From positions 9,162,001-9,226,000 of the forward strand of contig CM028906.1 of assembly GCA_016801845.1 (NCBI GenBank): a DNA stretch of 64,000 nt. The letters run 5' to 3'. The stretch comes from Polydactylus sextarius. Taxonomy: Eukaryota; Chordata; Actinopteri; Polynemidae. Below, one piece after another: positions 34,901 to 48,409 of the stretch. The position numbers were made by a program, and so were the translations under genes. The notes beneath the pieces are model-generated. The model was not told the DNA's origin. It was given only the letters and a program-made list of their open reading frames with translations, and did no database searches. Numbering within the stretch: position 1 is the stretch's first letter; each line of letters starts with the position of its first letter.

Positions 34901-36235
34901 TTGGAACAATGGATTTGTGGCACTTGGATTAAAAAAGCTTGTCCTTTTAAACAAAAACTCAACTGTCCCCTAAAATTGAAGTTAAAGTAAAATAAACACA
35001 AAAAACAAGAAGCAAGGTTGAAAATGAAATATCAATGGATGTGTAGAGATGTATAAAAAGCAATTGAAGGTGAGGACAGAGATGTTTGAGCTATTTCCTG
35101 AAGAACTGTTCCACTGCAGTTTTTCTGTGCAGCTCCTCTCTAGTCTAGAGAGAAGATTGTCTTTTTGTTTTTTGGGACAGTGATAATGAGACCCTCAGAT
35201 ATCACTGTGCACTGCTACAGTTCACCAAGCAAGTGTTCCAGCACCTGCTCCCTCTTTTTTATTTTTTCCTTTCTCTTCTGCGTTAAGAAAACCATAAAAA
35301 GTGTAACAGCGGCTCAAGCTGTAGGATATGCACTCATAATACTCTTGTCTCATTCTCTACGACAACGTAAATAAACCAATTTCCTAAAATGACACACTAC
35401 TTTTTTATTTTGTTTTTTGTTTAAATTGATTTCTTGACATCTACCTAATGACCTTAATGAAACATGATGCCTTTGCATGAGTTTGCTGCTATTTGTCGTT
35501 ATTGTGAATACCAGCTCCTTCAACTGCTTCAGGGTGCATCATTAAACAAACAGACTTTCATCTGCCATTGCCACTGTGTGATGGCAGTTTGACAGATTGT
35601 TCAAAAATGCCAGATTACATATTTTGGAATAAAGTATCCCCTTTGTTTGACATGTAGAGAGTCCTTGCAGCCAGTATATAAAGAGTTTGCAGCAGATTCT
35701 GAGCTCCTGTCAAAACACTGCTCTCTGCAGAGATCATTTCACAACTACTCAGAGGTTAGTGCTGGTGAATGGGTGTGATCAGCAGCAGTATCCAGGGGCA
35801 GAGCGGAGTTTGATGAGTCTGATGAACACAAGGTGTGGAATTGCCCCCTCGGGATTCAGTGTTTGACTGTATTCACTGACCACTTCCTGTTCTATGTAAA
35901 TATACATAGCACAGCAGCACTGCGTGTGAATAACAAGAGTGTTAGTCTTCCTGTGTTGTCATGCACAGATGAGTGTATAAATGCTGATGTTGGTGAAAAC
36001 AACATATAGGCCAGGCTGCAGGATTATCTCATGACTTTTGAGAACAGCACATATAGTTGATTTGTTAGAAAATGGTGCAGCAGGTAACTTAAGCTAATTC
36101 TCATATTTGTCTGTAAGAAATATTCAATGTCTGATAGTTTTAACTCTGTGGCTGTGGTTATATTTGTATGTTTATATGTTATACGTACTTGTGTTATTCA
36201 ATACATTGACTTGTTGGGTCACTTTATACACAGTA
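34901..36235. other. intergenic, one TATA-like word at 35675-35684
   Basis: AGTATATAAAGAG occurs near 35673-35685, with a donor-like AGAG|GTTAGT at 35755. No open frame or downstream exon can be tied to it. Otherwise nothing seen. Confidence 0.35.
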
Positions 36236-36239
36236 TCTG

Positions 36240-36590
36240 ATGTATTACTAGTTGGCCCCTTTAGACACTCCTTTAGTTTGGACTCTTATTTTATTAATGC
36301 TTTCCTTGTGTCTCTTGATTGCATTGCTTCCTGTCTTTGTCTTGTTCCACTCTTGTGATTGTCTGTTCTGCCCTTCTGTGTTTCACTTGTGTCCAGTTAT
36401 TCCCGTGTATTCAGTGCATGTGGTCCCCATCATCTTTTTAAGTGTGTGTTCGATTTCCTTGTATTCAAATTAGTGTTTCCTGTTTCCTTGTCATGTTGTG
36501 AGTTTGGATTAAGTGTCTTAACTTCCCTTCTTCAATTTACCTGCCTTTCCGTGTTACAGTTTGCACTTGGGTCTTGGATTCCTTAGACAT
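36240..36590 (+). mobile_element. possible decayed LTR of a Ty3/Gypsy-type element
   Basis: T/C-rich text such as CTTGTGTCCAGTTATTCCCG, TTTAAGTGTGTGTTCGATTT and GCACTTGGGTCTTGGATTCC follows the layout of LTRs common in fish ('...CACCTGTGT..., TTTAAGTC..., TGCACTTGGGTCC...', recalled). No internal gag or pol and no second LTR were found, so at most a solo-LTR relic. No reading frame is implied. Confidence 0.35.
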
Positions 36591-37653
36591 AACATCTGTT
36601 TTATCCATTCATTGTCTTTAAAACTCTACACATTTCAAATATACGTTATACTGAGTGATTTTAATGTTAATATTAACATTGGTTGAAATTGTTGCTGCTG
36701 CCTCTGCTGGATAAATCCAATTAACTTTGGGAGAAAAACAAAACTACCATTTCCTTCAAATTTGAATAACTTTAGAGGTTGAGCTGTTGTTCATTTCTTT
36801 GTCAGTCACACAGTCATTTCGCAGCACCCCCAAGCTCTTGTCATCAAGTTGTTTGCCATGCACTGAGCCTTTGAGCCAACATAAATGCTTTGCACAGTTA
36901 AATAAATGAGTTATGCTGACCCTGGTTAATTACTTTGAAAAAACATTTCTCCATCTCAGTGAAGCTCTGTTCTTCTCTTTTACTATACAGAGTCTGATCC
37001 CCTCAGCCGGTCGCTGGGATTCTGATGCTGTGTATTTGTCTCCTCAAATAGCTTAATCTCTCCCCAAGCTCTCTGTCCACCCACACAGCTACATTTATGC
37101 AAGTGTTGGCCTTCTTTGTCAAGTGAAAAGAATGTGTTATTGAAATGACCATTGCATAAGTATTATCCTTTTTCAGCATGCAAAGTGGAAGTTGTATTTG
37201 CATTTTAAAGAGCTGGAAATTATCCAGAGTACTCTTTAGCTTCCGATTCATTTGTTCCAAAACCATATTTCTCTCAAGTGCTTAACAAACTGTCATTTGA
37301 ATAATTGCTTTGTATATGCTGGTGCATTTTCTGTGCATATACTCACTGTCAGTAAGAAATCACATCAGTGTGAAGACTTGATAGAAACACAATGCATTAG
37401 ATAGGATGAATTTGTGAGAAATTTGTCAGAAACTGTGCCCCTAGATTTCACATTTTTGTATTTCATTTCATTATGTTTTTATATTTGTTCTTTGTGTAGG
37501 TGTGTTTAGTGAGTACCAAGCAAGTTTTCTAGATACAACCAGATGACCTCAGATCAGTATCCTCGGGCACTGTAAACCCAGTCTGGCTTCCTACTGGACT
37601 CTTGGGAGAAACCTCACGGCTTTTCCTTTGTCTTCATCTTTGAAGTTATAAAA
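36591..37653. other. intergenic, no supported feature
   Basis: AT-rich. Includes the short inverted pair ATGTTAATATTAACAT near 36662-36677. Confidence 0.45.
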
Positions 37654-37681
37654 TCTCTCTCTCTCTCTCTCTCTCTTTCTT

Positions 37682-37716
<35 letters not shown>

Positions 37717-37730
37717 GTCTCTCTTCTTCC
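37654..37730. repeat. compound CT/CTTT microsatellite
   Basis: Two CT blocks are interrupted and followed by CTTT units. Confidence 0.95.
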
Positions 37731-38022
37731 ATCATGTTTGCTACTAAAGGCAATTTTCATTAGCATACATCTGTCCTCCATGATTCCATCATTTATGTTA
37801 ACTTTGCACTCAACACCTCTGTATTAATCATCCAGAGGAATGAGGACAGGCTGTACGATTCTCCTATACAATGGCCACAATAATGACAGGTTTCAATATA
37901 CAAGAACTTTCATTTGAAGTAGACAAAATATTTAAAAAGTAAGTGGAAAACTGTGCAGAATATCTTTTGCCTGTGTCTCTTAAACCATCACAAGTTACTG
38001 TTGTAAAATAATAGTCACTTTG

Positions 38023-38041
38023 CATTTGGTCTGAACGCACC
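38023..38041. mobile_element. isolated right terminus of the GGTGnGTTCAnACC element
   Basis: CATTTGGTCTGAACGCACC is almost identical to the terminus at 22223-22240 (one difference). The remainder of the element upstream is not recognisable. Confidence 0.45.
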
Positions 38042-38276
38042 ATATGGTTAGAGAAGCTTTGTCATAATGGTCACAGTAATAACCACCATCATTATGACTA
38101 TTCATACCCACAACCGTTGCTAACCATTTGGTTGCCCTAAGCACAATAGCTTTGCGATGCCCCCTTCATCTCACAGTTTGAGTAGCTGACATCCCACTGT
38201 GGGGACATTGCATTTATTGCATCACAATTAAATGGAAATATTTCACCATTATGATTATTATGACTGTGATGATCAT

Positions 38277-38324
38277 TATACTATTTTTTTATTCCCTCTA
38301 CAGGGGAATAAAAAAAATAGTATA
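38277..38324. repeat. long imperfect hairpin, 20-bp stem
   Basis: TATACTATTTTTTTATTCCC (38277-38296) pairs with 38304-38324 apart from one extra A, around the loop TCTACAG. AT-rich and unlike a microRNA precursor in composition, but the arm match is striking. Confidence 0.88.
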
Positions 38325-38384
38325 CTCACTTGGTTCCCTACGCACAACTCTTGGTGTGTGTGGTGAGACTAAGGAAAATAATGT

Positions 38385-38470
38385 TGAAGTCAAGTTATAT
38401 TTAGTTAAGTCAACTTTATTTATATAGCAGTTATGTTCCTTGGCAGCTAACTAGGGGATAAAAGGGAAGC
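38385..38470 (-). mobile_element. probable LINE 3' end, antisense
   Basis: AGTCAACTTTATTTATATAG is the reverse of the CTATATAAATAAAGTT tails that end many fish L2-like retrotransposons. The body is not recognisable beyond about 80 bp. Confidence 0.45.
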
Positions 38471-41400
38471 AACAATAGAAATAATGTTAACGGGAATGAA
38501 AAGTCATGGAAGATGACACAAATGGAATGAGCTATTTGTTATTCGGCAATGAAAATAACTAAAAAACACCAGCATCACTCTGAGAAACAGTTTGCGAAAC
38601 ATTCATGGATCTGACGCAACACACAAGTTACTGAGCGGTCTCAGGTATCATGTCTACACAAATCACAAATCTCACACAAATCTCTGTACAAATTACAATA
38701 TGGGCAATCAGAATGACAAAATCCAGTGTTCTGTCGACTCGTCTTACCACCCCCACCTCCAACCTGCTTGGACTACAAGGCTCTATGAGAACGCCGATGT
38801 TTTCCCTTTGTTGCTGTCAATGTTTCTATGACAGCTAGGGGGTGCTGTTATTCAAACATGAGCATATATTTTTTTCTGAGACCCTTAGAGACCCTCTGTT
38901 TTTCATCTAATCTCCAACTCCAGACTATAGATTTGGTTTCACACTGATCTCCAGATGTAAACAGATGTGTGCTCAGAGCTGATAGCGGGAGGTCCATACG
39001 CTGGTCTGTTGCTGGGAGTAACCTTGCCTCCAGCCTCAGGAGACGATGTGGAGCTTTGACTCTATGTGAGGTTGCTGCAGGGCCTGTACTCTTACCGGTG
39101 TGTATGAGTGTGTATGTGTGTGTGTGTGAGAGAGAGAGAGTGAGTGGGTGGTAAGTGACTGGGGAGTTAGTGGGAGGTTGGGGTAGCAGTGCTTTGAGTG
39201 CTGCTTGTTTGTACTAATACGGCTCGCAGTTATGACCACAGTGTTCATGAAGTGGGAAAGTCCAATACTTCTCATCTCATTCCAAGATTTTCAAGTAAGA
39301 ATAACACAAAGCAAGAAAAATTAGATTTCTCCACACATCCTCTCCTCCATTCCACACCACTGAGATCATATGGCTGAGGAGAACCCTGAGACATATCATT
39401 GTCTTTTGGTCTGGATTTAATCAGCAGAAAAACTTTAATGTCCATGACTGATTGAGTGGAGAAATTACTCCACTGGTCAAATGATGAGGAATTTCCTCAT
39501 TGGCTATGTCTATTTCAGCAATTTGGGTGTTTATAGGTGGTATTTGCTGAACTTAGCATCTTTTTGATAGATTAATCGACTTTTCAGATGCCTTTAGCGA
39601 CTTCTTTTATACCTACTTCCACTGATTTTTTGGGCAAGTCGTGGTTATGATAATTAGCAAATTACATAATTAACCACATTTAGCAACTTTTCTAGTAGGA
39701 TTTTCAATCACTTTCCTTTGAAATTAGTTTACAAAGGTTACACAACAGTTTTAAACGTCATTATACATTTTTTATCGCTGACCACAAGCGTTGGTACACG
39801 CTATTTGTATTTGTATTTATATAAAAAGTAAAAAACTCATAATTGTTGATTGATGGTCAAGCACCACATTTATGGTAACCTCTTTCCTCAATTTGAATGT
39901 CATTAGATAGCTTTTGTCATTTTAACGTTTTATCAACAACATGTTGTCACCATAAAATCATTCACTGAAGTATCTCAATTTAACAGCCCAGGAACTGTCA
40001 TTACTTTTAAGTTGGTGCACTTATCTGACAATAAAATGATAATCACTGAGAAGCAGATGTGACAGAGAAGAGTTTTAACCTGACACACTTAATTTAAAAG
40101 AAAAGAAAAATAGACAAAACAATCAATGAATCCTAGCAGTTTAATTCTCGGTTTGGGAATCTCTATTTTCTGCCTAAAATGAACACATACAACTTACATA
40201 AATGAGGATATTTACTCTAACTAAATAACTACAAGCAACGATTCAAAGAGGATAAAATGATCATTTGCAGTAGTGAGATTAAGTATGTAAACAAGGATTA
40301 GAAAAATTAGTAAATTAATAGTTTCTCCAGGGTATGTACATCTGAGACCGGAAACGGGAAAAGTTAAGCCCACTGTGCTATGTTGCCATTTTTATTTGGA
40401 CCCACTGATAAGGGCACACTGGCAGCTCTCCTGGCAAAGAATGCTTCCTGAGAAACAGTACGAACCCTGAAACAAGTGACAATGGACGACCTTCCTCCAG
40501 GTAGAGATGGAGCAGATTTAAGGTTGGAGATGTCACCATCTTCAATATACTATCAAAATTAGACATACTGAAATACAAAAATCAAAGCACGGTTGTATCT
40601 TATGAAGGTAAGACATATGTTTTAATAAAAATGTTTTGTCTGGCTGTTTGACAAGGAAGCTTTATGATCTTTTCAAACATGGAATATGAAACACTGCTGC
40701 CTTTATCTATCTGATGGTGGATTGAATTTTAATGCAGCTTAGGGCTTCATTTAGATTTGATAGCACATTTACCGAAAGAGTTGTACACTTGATATGATAT
40801 TTGATAACTAATGTGAGAGAGGGACAACAATACGTTTTTGCACAGGCTGAATCATTGACGGATTTAGAAAAACATTTTCATGCTGAATTCTTTTATTAAC
40901 GAACAGTGTGAGCGCAAGTGATGAACACAGTTGATTGCAATAATCCAGCTTCATTGTTTAGCATTATTTAAGACTCAGCAGTGGTCAGTCTGATGCTGAC
41001 TACAGTTATGATGGCTTTGTCGGTAAGGGGCATGAATGAAAATGAAAATTCTGGGAGAGCATAGGTCAGATTATTGGTTGTCTAAATGTTTTGTTTTTGA
41101 AACCGCCTGGTCTGGTCATACCACAAGAAGCTTGGAACAGTTTTTATAGACTTGTACAAGAATCTCAAGATTCTCTGTGTCCTTACTGCTTTTATTTGAC
41201 TGATTTTATTTCTTTGTGCATAAAGAAGACATATCATAATAAGAAACAGTCCCCCTTCTCTCTCTCTCTCTCTCTCTGTTTGTGTTGCTGCAGCCTCTGC
41301 ATGAATCTGACAACCAGACTGGGACTATGTTGAAAATAATGCAGAAATATTATGTTCTGACCTAAAAATATTTCTATCATGAGTGGTTTCATGTGCTTAT

Positions 41401-41974
41401 TCACACCCAAGTCCAGCATGTTAAATTGTCATCACATTACAATGCTAGGGACACGTCTGAAAGCAGCATTATAAAACAGTCTGAGACCCCTATTTTGATG
41501 CGACGCCTGAGGAGTGCCATTTTTGAACATACTCACATTAATGTGAATGCGGCTTGTGACACATGCACAAACACACAAAATCATGCTGACACACAGCAGG
41601 AGTTCAGAGCAGCATCGCCTCATTCACTCGACTGTGCTCAGTATACACACATACATGCACACACACATCCATCTACAAAAATACCACACAATCAATATTG
41701 CCAACAGCAATACTGTGGAGGGCCTGCTGTTAATTTTAGCCCAAAAGTCACACCAAACTCACTTCCTGTGGAAAGAGGAGAAAATCAGGTTCAAACTCTG
41801 CCTTTAAAATTGTCTCCTCATTTTCTCACTTCTGCAGTGATATTAATGGACCCATTTTTACTTAATCAAGCATCTAATCAAGGACTGATTCACAGGCATT
41901 TGCAAGCATCACTGTGACAAAGTGGCCCACACATTCTGACATTCTAATTCTAATTTAACTGCTCTTGTAATTAG
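38471..41974. other. intergenic; TG/GA repeat 39099-39142 and CT repeat 41257-41278
   Basis: No coding similarity. The 174-codon open frame at 41393-41917 has no domain, is rich in H and T from CA-like text, and is judged to be chance. Around 40870-41030 there are some TAAT-core words but no strong case for an element. Confidence 0.45.
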
Positions 41975-42655
41975 CCAGCTTCACACTGTTAGGCCAGGCC
42001 AAGGCCATTTGGGGGCCACCTTGGTGCTAGCGTCCCAGGTCTAGCCCCAAGACTTTTGTGTTAAGATTGTCAGGCAACTAGCCTCTCCGGATTACCCTTC
42101 GGCCATCCTCCGTTTGTGAAAACGTCACCAACACTGCACATTTGCAAACAGGATCGGAGGTTCAAGCAAGCAAAAACAAATGACTAGCAGCAAGTAAACA
42201 ATCAATTCTGTCACTGTTTATAATTCTAGTTGTACCCAATCTACATGGGTCTGCTGTAAGGAGTTAGCTTGCTAACTGCTGCTAGCATAGTTTATACTGC
42301 AGGCGCAGTTTCTTAAGTTTTGCTTGGACTTGGACATTATGGTGAGACCAGAAATGTTGATCCATCATTCTCTGTAGTGCTAAAATTGTAAATACATTTC
42401 TGTACTGAAATCTGGATTGCCTCTACCTGCTGTCTCCACACCTACAGCAATGGGTTGACCCTGTCTTAATGTTGACACTACCTCTAGCCCCTCTCTGGCC
42501 CCGCATGGCCCAACTTTTTGGTCAGGCCAGAAATCTGGGGCTAGTGGCTCCCAGACCAGACAGCCCCAACGTTGCACCAGTTAGCACTAGCTCAACACGG
42601 TGTGAAAGCAATTAGCCCCGGCAGGCTCTGCTCTGGCCCGACAGTGTGAAGCTGG
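41975..42655. mobile_element. 681-bp non-autonomous DNA transposon (MITE-like)
   Basis: The left end CCAGCTTCACACTGTTAGGC (from 41975) is mirrored by the right end, whose complement starts CCAGCTTCACACTGTCGGGC (from 42655). They match for 15 bp exactly and then mostly to position 23 (…GGCCAG). The interior is GC-richer than the flanks, has GGCCAGGCC/GGGGGCC-type words and GCTAGC/GTTAGC motifs, and has no transposase. No target duplication is certain, so the superfamily is left open. Confidence 0.85.
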
Positions 42656-45125
42656 ATATTATTTGCTGCAGACACATTTTTACCAACAATCTAGCTAGCA
42701 AATACGTACAGAAACAGGTTTGTTTGTGGTTATACTATGTTAGGCTCCAGTTCACAGAATGTCTGTTTATCTTAAATTATAAATTTTAAATTATAAACAC
42801 AAGGAAAATAGTTAATGATTTGTAAGTTAATTTGTTAATCAAAATGTGCCCAGGCCATTGATTTCCACCTTCAACTACTGTGTTAGATGTTAAAGGGTCA
42901 CGGTATGTGCATATATAAGGGTTATGTTGAAGTAGAAATGGTTATATCACCTGCATTGATATTACTGCCTCAGTTCCTCAGTTCCTGTTGAGAGAATATT
43001 TTAAACAGTGGCCGTGCTTTGATTACGCTTGTAACATGGTGATACATGGTCCAACTTTCCCTTGACCACCTTCCACTACACAACCACCGTCAACCACAGT
43101 CAGGCTCCTGTATAACAATCTTTTGATTTGACCAGGGGTGATGACCCTGTGCTTCATAAACACTGAGTCAAAGGCTCACACCAGTCATGTAGCAATGCAG
43201 AGATGTATTTAAATAAAAATGGTTGAAACAGATAAAAATTTCAGATCTAAAAACAATGCATCCTTCAATGCAGGTAATTGCAACCAAAATCTTCCCTCTA
43301 GTAGACTGACCCTTCAATATAAACGTCCACATTCTTTAACTTGTAATTTCCCCAAACTTTGACTGAAATAATCCTGGTGACAACAACAGATATAACAAAT
43401 CAAATACATTCATTACCAAAATCACCAGTTTTGATACATGTTTACCCTCTTCTCGCACTATTACGTACCAGTGAATAAATCACTAATGTATTACAAAATA
43501 CATTAAATCCTAAACCCACTTCCAGATTGATGTAACCCCAATGACAGGAAGAAGGTGTGGAAACCCTCAGGCAATTATTTTGTCAAATACCCTGAGAGAC
43601 AGAGAACAGTCAAAGATAAGTTTATACATGTTGATCATAAATTTCACTTCAATCTAATACTTTGCCTAGTGTGAGTCACACACGTCAGTCACTCAATCAC
43701 TTGCTGCTAAGTCAAAAATGAATGTATTAGTTGCTTGTCGACACATGAATGACCAGGTGAAGCGTTGCACTGTGAAACCCCAGACATGCAAACAGATAGT
43801 CAAAGTAATAGATGTATTTGTTTAAATGTATTTATTGCCATACCCCTGTATTTATTTAACCTGCGGACTAATATTTGGATCCCAAATATGTGCATCATTA
43901 AACTAAATTAAATTTTGTCTGGTCATATTATTATCAGCATCACCTAGAAATATAAAAATGGCAACCAGTTGTTACCATCTATCTGTCTATATTTTGTTTT
44001 TCTTTTCAGCCTCATACCTGATTCATAAAATTTCAAAAATACAGACATGAAATAATCTGTATCAACCCTATGCAACCACCCAATTGAGAGTTGAGTCAAA
44101 TTACAGTTTTATCAGGAATCTGACATTATGAACTGGTGTGCCAGTGCTTTTCATGCCAAAACAGGTCAAAATGTCTGCTATGAAAAAACCTCAGCAGCCA
44201 ACATGCAAATGAATCATACCACACACTTAAAGTACCGGTCCACCCACACTCTCATGTTTTCATTCATTTTCAGTGATGAAGGCATCAGCACTCAGCATAT
44301 GCAACAAAGCTAAATGGATTGTGAGCACAGTGCACACACAGACAATCCTGAGAAAACATTTAACCAGACAAAACAAGAAACACCAGAGTGTGAGAAATAT
44401 ATTGTTTTACCTGCTAACATCCCAATAATGGGCTGTATGGAGCAACAAAAACTTCAAGGACTCTGTGACTATGTGGTGATAAAGCAGTGTGCTAAAATTG
44501 TAGTATGAAACAATATAGTTTCCATGTTTCCAGGATATCCTGACCTATCAGTAAGCTCAAGTGACTTGTAGTCTACTACAGACTTCATGAACCATGGCCG
44601 TGCCTTCTGGTTTGGTTTTCTCTGTTCCCCTGTTTCCTGTCCACTTTGAAGATGAGTTCCGAGGGCAAGAAGGTGATATTAAATGCAAGTTCCAGGTACT
44701 TGACCTGCTGGATTGGGATTGTGATCTCCAGAGCAGCAGTGAAGCAGGGAAAAAAGAAGTCACATTGGAATAACCCATCAGAAACACTCCAATGGGAAGA
44801 AGGGGGGAAACTTCAATCATTTACATCCTGAACGACAAGCATAGACACAGGCAGGGGCGGACAGGACCAGTAAATACTTTATAAGTATTTACTTATAAAA
44901 GGCAGTATTGGTAAAATTGGCAGTATAAACTTGCCAATCAGGTGAATAGCTTCAAGATGCTGGAGTGCTGTTTTGGACCTTTCTGGCCCAATGTAACCCC
45001 TAGTTACAAGCAAAGTTAATAATCTGGACCAATCAAGCTGCAATTGCAATCATTTTTAACAAGAAGCCACTCACATTCCACCAGTATCAAGTCAGGCAAA
45101 TTCTACAAAATATAAACATCAGAAA
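42656..45125. other. intergenic, possible degraded repeat sequence, no gene seen
   Basis: Around 44560-44830 a purine/pyrimidine-mixed block looks like part of a retroelement (open on both strands, 61 and 87 codons), but I cannot place it. The rest is AT-rich without signatures. Confidence 0.4.
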
Positions 45126-45850
45126 AGTGGCTGGCTCTGACAGTGTTTCAGGTCAGTGTCATTTCTCCTGCACTTCATAGTGTCCACACTCACCTGGAAA
45201 GCTCCAGAGAATGCTTTTTGTTGACCTCAATTCAGTCTTTAATACCATCAACCTGAAGAAACTCATACCACCAACCTCATTCTCACCAACACACCCTAAC
45301 AGGTTAGATGATTGTCAGTCTGATGACAAACTTCAACAAAGTAAAGAAGAGAATGCAGAAGAGGTCCAGAAACAGTTTTTCAGATGATCTGACCTGGTCT
45401 TATGGGAATACAGCTGTGATAAAGAAAAAAAAGTCTTCTTCCTAAAAACCTTGAACTGTGTCAAACTGTCTCAGGCTGTCATATTTTTTACAGAGATAAG
45501 GGAAAGAGACATACTGTTGCACTATGTGGGACTCCAGATGCACCACAGAAGACATGAAGAACCTCCAAAGGATAGTGAAGACAACTGTGGATTATCAGGA
45601 CCCCTCTTCCAAGCTTGGAAGATGTCAATCAGATCATCTACTCAGGCAAGCAAACAACATCATAATGGGCCTTCAACATCCTGGTCACACCTTATTTACC
45701 ATCCTTAACTCAGGTAGACTCAGGGTTGCGAAAGCAAGGACTAGTCACCTCAGGGACCGCTTCCTCCCAAGTGTTGTGTTGCCTGTGCAGAGTATGACCA
45801 CTAGGACATGATGGAGTTGGACAGACTACAAACTAATTTTATTTGTGCAT
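45126..45850 (+). mobile_element. L2/Rex1-like LINE relic, reverse transcriptase C-terminal part
   Basis: ATGCTTTTTGTTGACCTCAA encodes MLFVDLNSVFNTI, the reverse transcriptase 'FxDFxSAFNTI' motif. After a deletion, 45524-45811 reads KNLQRIVKTTVDYQ, QANNIIMGLQHPGHTLFTIL, NSGRLRVAKARTSHLRDRFL and PSVVLP, matching the family end 'LQRIVK(T/S)A..., DPSHPGH.LF..LPSGRRYRS..., (R)..SFFP'. Stops and frame changes show it is inactive. It lacks the YADD block. Confidence 0.82.
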
Positions 45851-47230
45851 TTGCACTATAATAATAATTGAACAATTCAATCAAATTACAACAAACACAG
45901 CAACTGTAACCACAACGTCACTATTGGCCCACATGGAACATGACAAACATAACATTTAGAGAAAAAAAACATTAGAGAAGCACACCCTTGATCAGGGTGT
46001 GCTGCAGTCTCAGGCTAGAAAAAGAACAAGTCTCATAATTTGTAATATGGGGCAAATAAAATGGTCTAATGCACTATTTCATGCCACTAATAAACCATTA
46101 TAATGTAAGATAACGCAAGAGACACACAATACACTACACAGCTTATAAAAATACATACAAAACATCGCAAAACATTTCATTTTTAAACATTTCATTGGCT
46201 TAATGGTGAAAAGCTTTTAAAGGGATTGTTTCAACAAAATAGTTTTAGACACTATGGAAAAACTCAGGAAAACTAGCAAAACCGAAAAGTCTTGTTTGTG
46301 TTTCCACCATACCTGAAGCTTGAGGAAATGTAGCTAAACCCTGCTCTCTCTGGTTAAAATCCTGATTTTCGCTGTGTCTTAATCCATTTAGCAGTTTTGA
46401 GTTTTGGTAGAGAGGGGAAAGGGTCACAGTGGGAGTTGTGTAATCATCGATTGGCTCAGCTCAATATGCAGAGATTAAAGAGTGTATTGCACCTGTGGAA
46501 AAAACAGTTTTAGGAGTTTTTAGGAGCTTCTTCTTTGGCCTGGAAGTGGAGGTGTCTACCTCATCAAACATGTCACTGACACCACTTCACAGGATAAGGG
46601 AAAGCACTCATGTTCTGAAAAGGCCAATCATCGGTTATGAGGACCATTCACACACTATTGCTTTCTACATTGTTTACTGTTAATGTTCTCTGTATCTCTC
46701 TCTCACACATACACACAGAGTTATCTGTGTGTGAGAAAGACACCATTCATTTCAGTTCCAGCTGTGCTGTGCGGCTGGTGGTACATTCCAAACTAAACTG
46801 AATTTGTTGTGATCTCAGACAGTGAATGCAGCGCTGTAGGGAAACACAGCTGTAATGATTGTGGTGCCAGGTGTGTTCATTTAATGTATTCCCCAGTAGA
46901 TTAAAAAGCTGGAGAGGCACAGCAACAATGATGAGGAACCACACGTTTGCAGTTGTACGCGTTGTATTCGTGTAGGGATATTTCACTTGTATAACATTTA
47001 CTTCCCTCAAACTGAGCAGTAATACTAAAGGAAATGGGAAGACAAAGTTACACTGAATTCTACATTTTGTCAGCCAAAAAAGCAAAAATCAAGTAAGAAA
47101 CATTGCATCACCGTGGGAATGTCAAAAAAAATAAAGGAAAACAAAGATAAATAATTTCACCAAGAGTCTACATTACCTGTGGCTGCACAGGTTCAATAGC
47201 TGTGCATCCTCCAAGTGTCATTGAGTTTAA
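45851..47230. other. intergenic with a 10-bp-stem hairpin at 45979-46003
   Basis: AGCACACCCT / AGGGTGTGCT surround TGATC. A second CA/TG hairpin lies near 46708-46735. No gene seen; the 112-codon minus-strand frame at 46747-47085 has no domain. Confidence 0.5.
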
Positions 47231-47253
47231 TTTTTTTTTTTTTTTTTTTTTTT
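47231..47253. repeat. T23 homopolymer
   Basis: Uninterrupted T run. Confidence 0.95.
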
Positions 47254-48409
47254 ATCTACCTCTGTTACTTTAAAAGACACAGTGAAAAATATGAGACAAA
47301 ATGTTACATACATCTCTTCTCAGTCTGAGTGCCCATCAATAAACAGTCTCAAGCACATTAGAACCACAGAAATGAGCTTAAACCACATAAAATCACTGAA
47401 AACCCCAAACTCCCAGTCTATGCGAAGTCCTTCAACAACATTATACACAATGTAAAACAAATTAAAGATGATATCTGTGTGTGCCTCTTGGACCGCATGT
47501 AGAACAGTGTTATTATTATCGGGTCATATTTCCTCTGTATCCACAATGCCACTCTATTGGTCCTTAACCAAAAATCGGGCCATGTGACCTGGTTACAGTA
47601 TCCATCAAAATCAAATCTTGCACAGAGAAAACAAAACTCTAACCAAAGACAACTTTTCATACAAATATTTCTGAACTATGACATGAAAACATATACTAAA
47701 CACGAATGAATGAAACTGTCAGAGACAGTTCACATCTAAAGAAAAACTAGCAAATAGAAAACCACAGTGTCTTATTGTGAGCTGACATGAAGCTGAGGTG
47801 TATTATAGTATATTTCCAGATGAATTATGAGAGTTAAGAAGCAGTATATCAGCAAATTTTCACCTCAGGTTCCTTCTTGAAAACCAGCTGTGCTGCCACA
47901 ACTGTATCCATCAGCTGGAGTCTAGTAATAGATCCAAAATTACCAGAACTTACCTTGTCAAGAGAAGCTTGGTGGTTTCACAACACGTTGTTTTTCAACT
48001 CCCATAAGTATTCAGATCACCTGGTCTGATTTCATGGCTATTCATGGGTTTTCCTTGACTGTCTATGAGTACACCTTATGCTGTGTCTACTATATCACTA
48101 TATGGAGATATTTCTGCAGCGGAAGATGGTTCATGATGACAAGTCCGACTTTCTAGTTACACCTATATCAAGTCAAACTAGCTCATCAAGCAGCTGATCT
48201 TTCCCTCTAAAATGAAATTATTATCGAAAAACAGGAAAAAAACAAATGTTTTCATTCAAAAATGAAATAAAAGAGAATGGCACTTGCCATAAACATAGCT
48301 AAATAGTGCAAAATAACTACCATGTTGCCAGTTGTATTGAAACATCCTGATGTTTGGCAGAAGGTTGATTATACCCCACTGGTCTCAGGTATTTGTGTAT
48401 AATTAATTT
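47254..48409. other. intergenic, no supported feature
   Basis: AT-rich; no repeat family or exon recognised. Confidence 0.45.

Noticed and set aside
41393..41917. 174-codon + strand open frame
   Set aside because: CA-rich low-complexity segments and no domain. Overlapping frames of similar length suggest chance.
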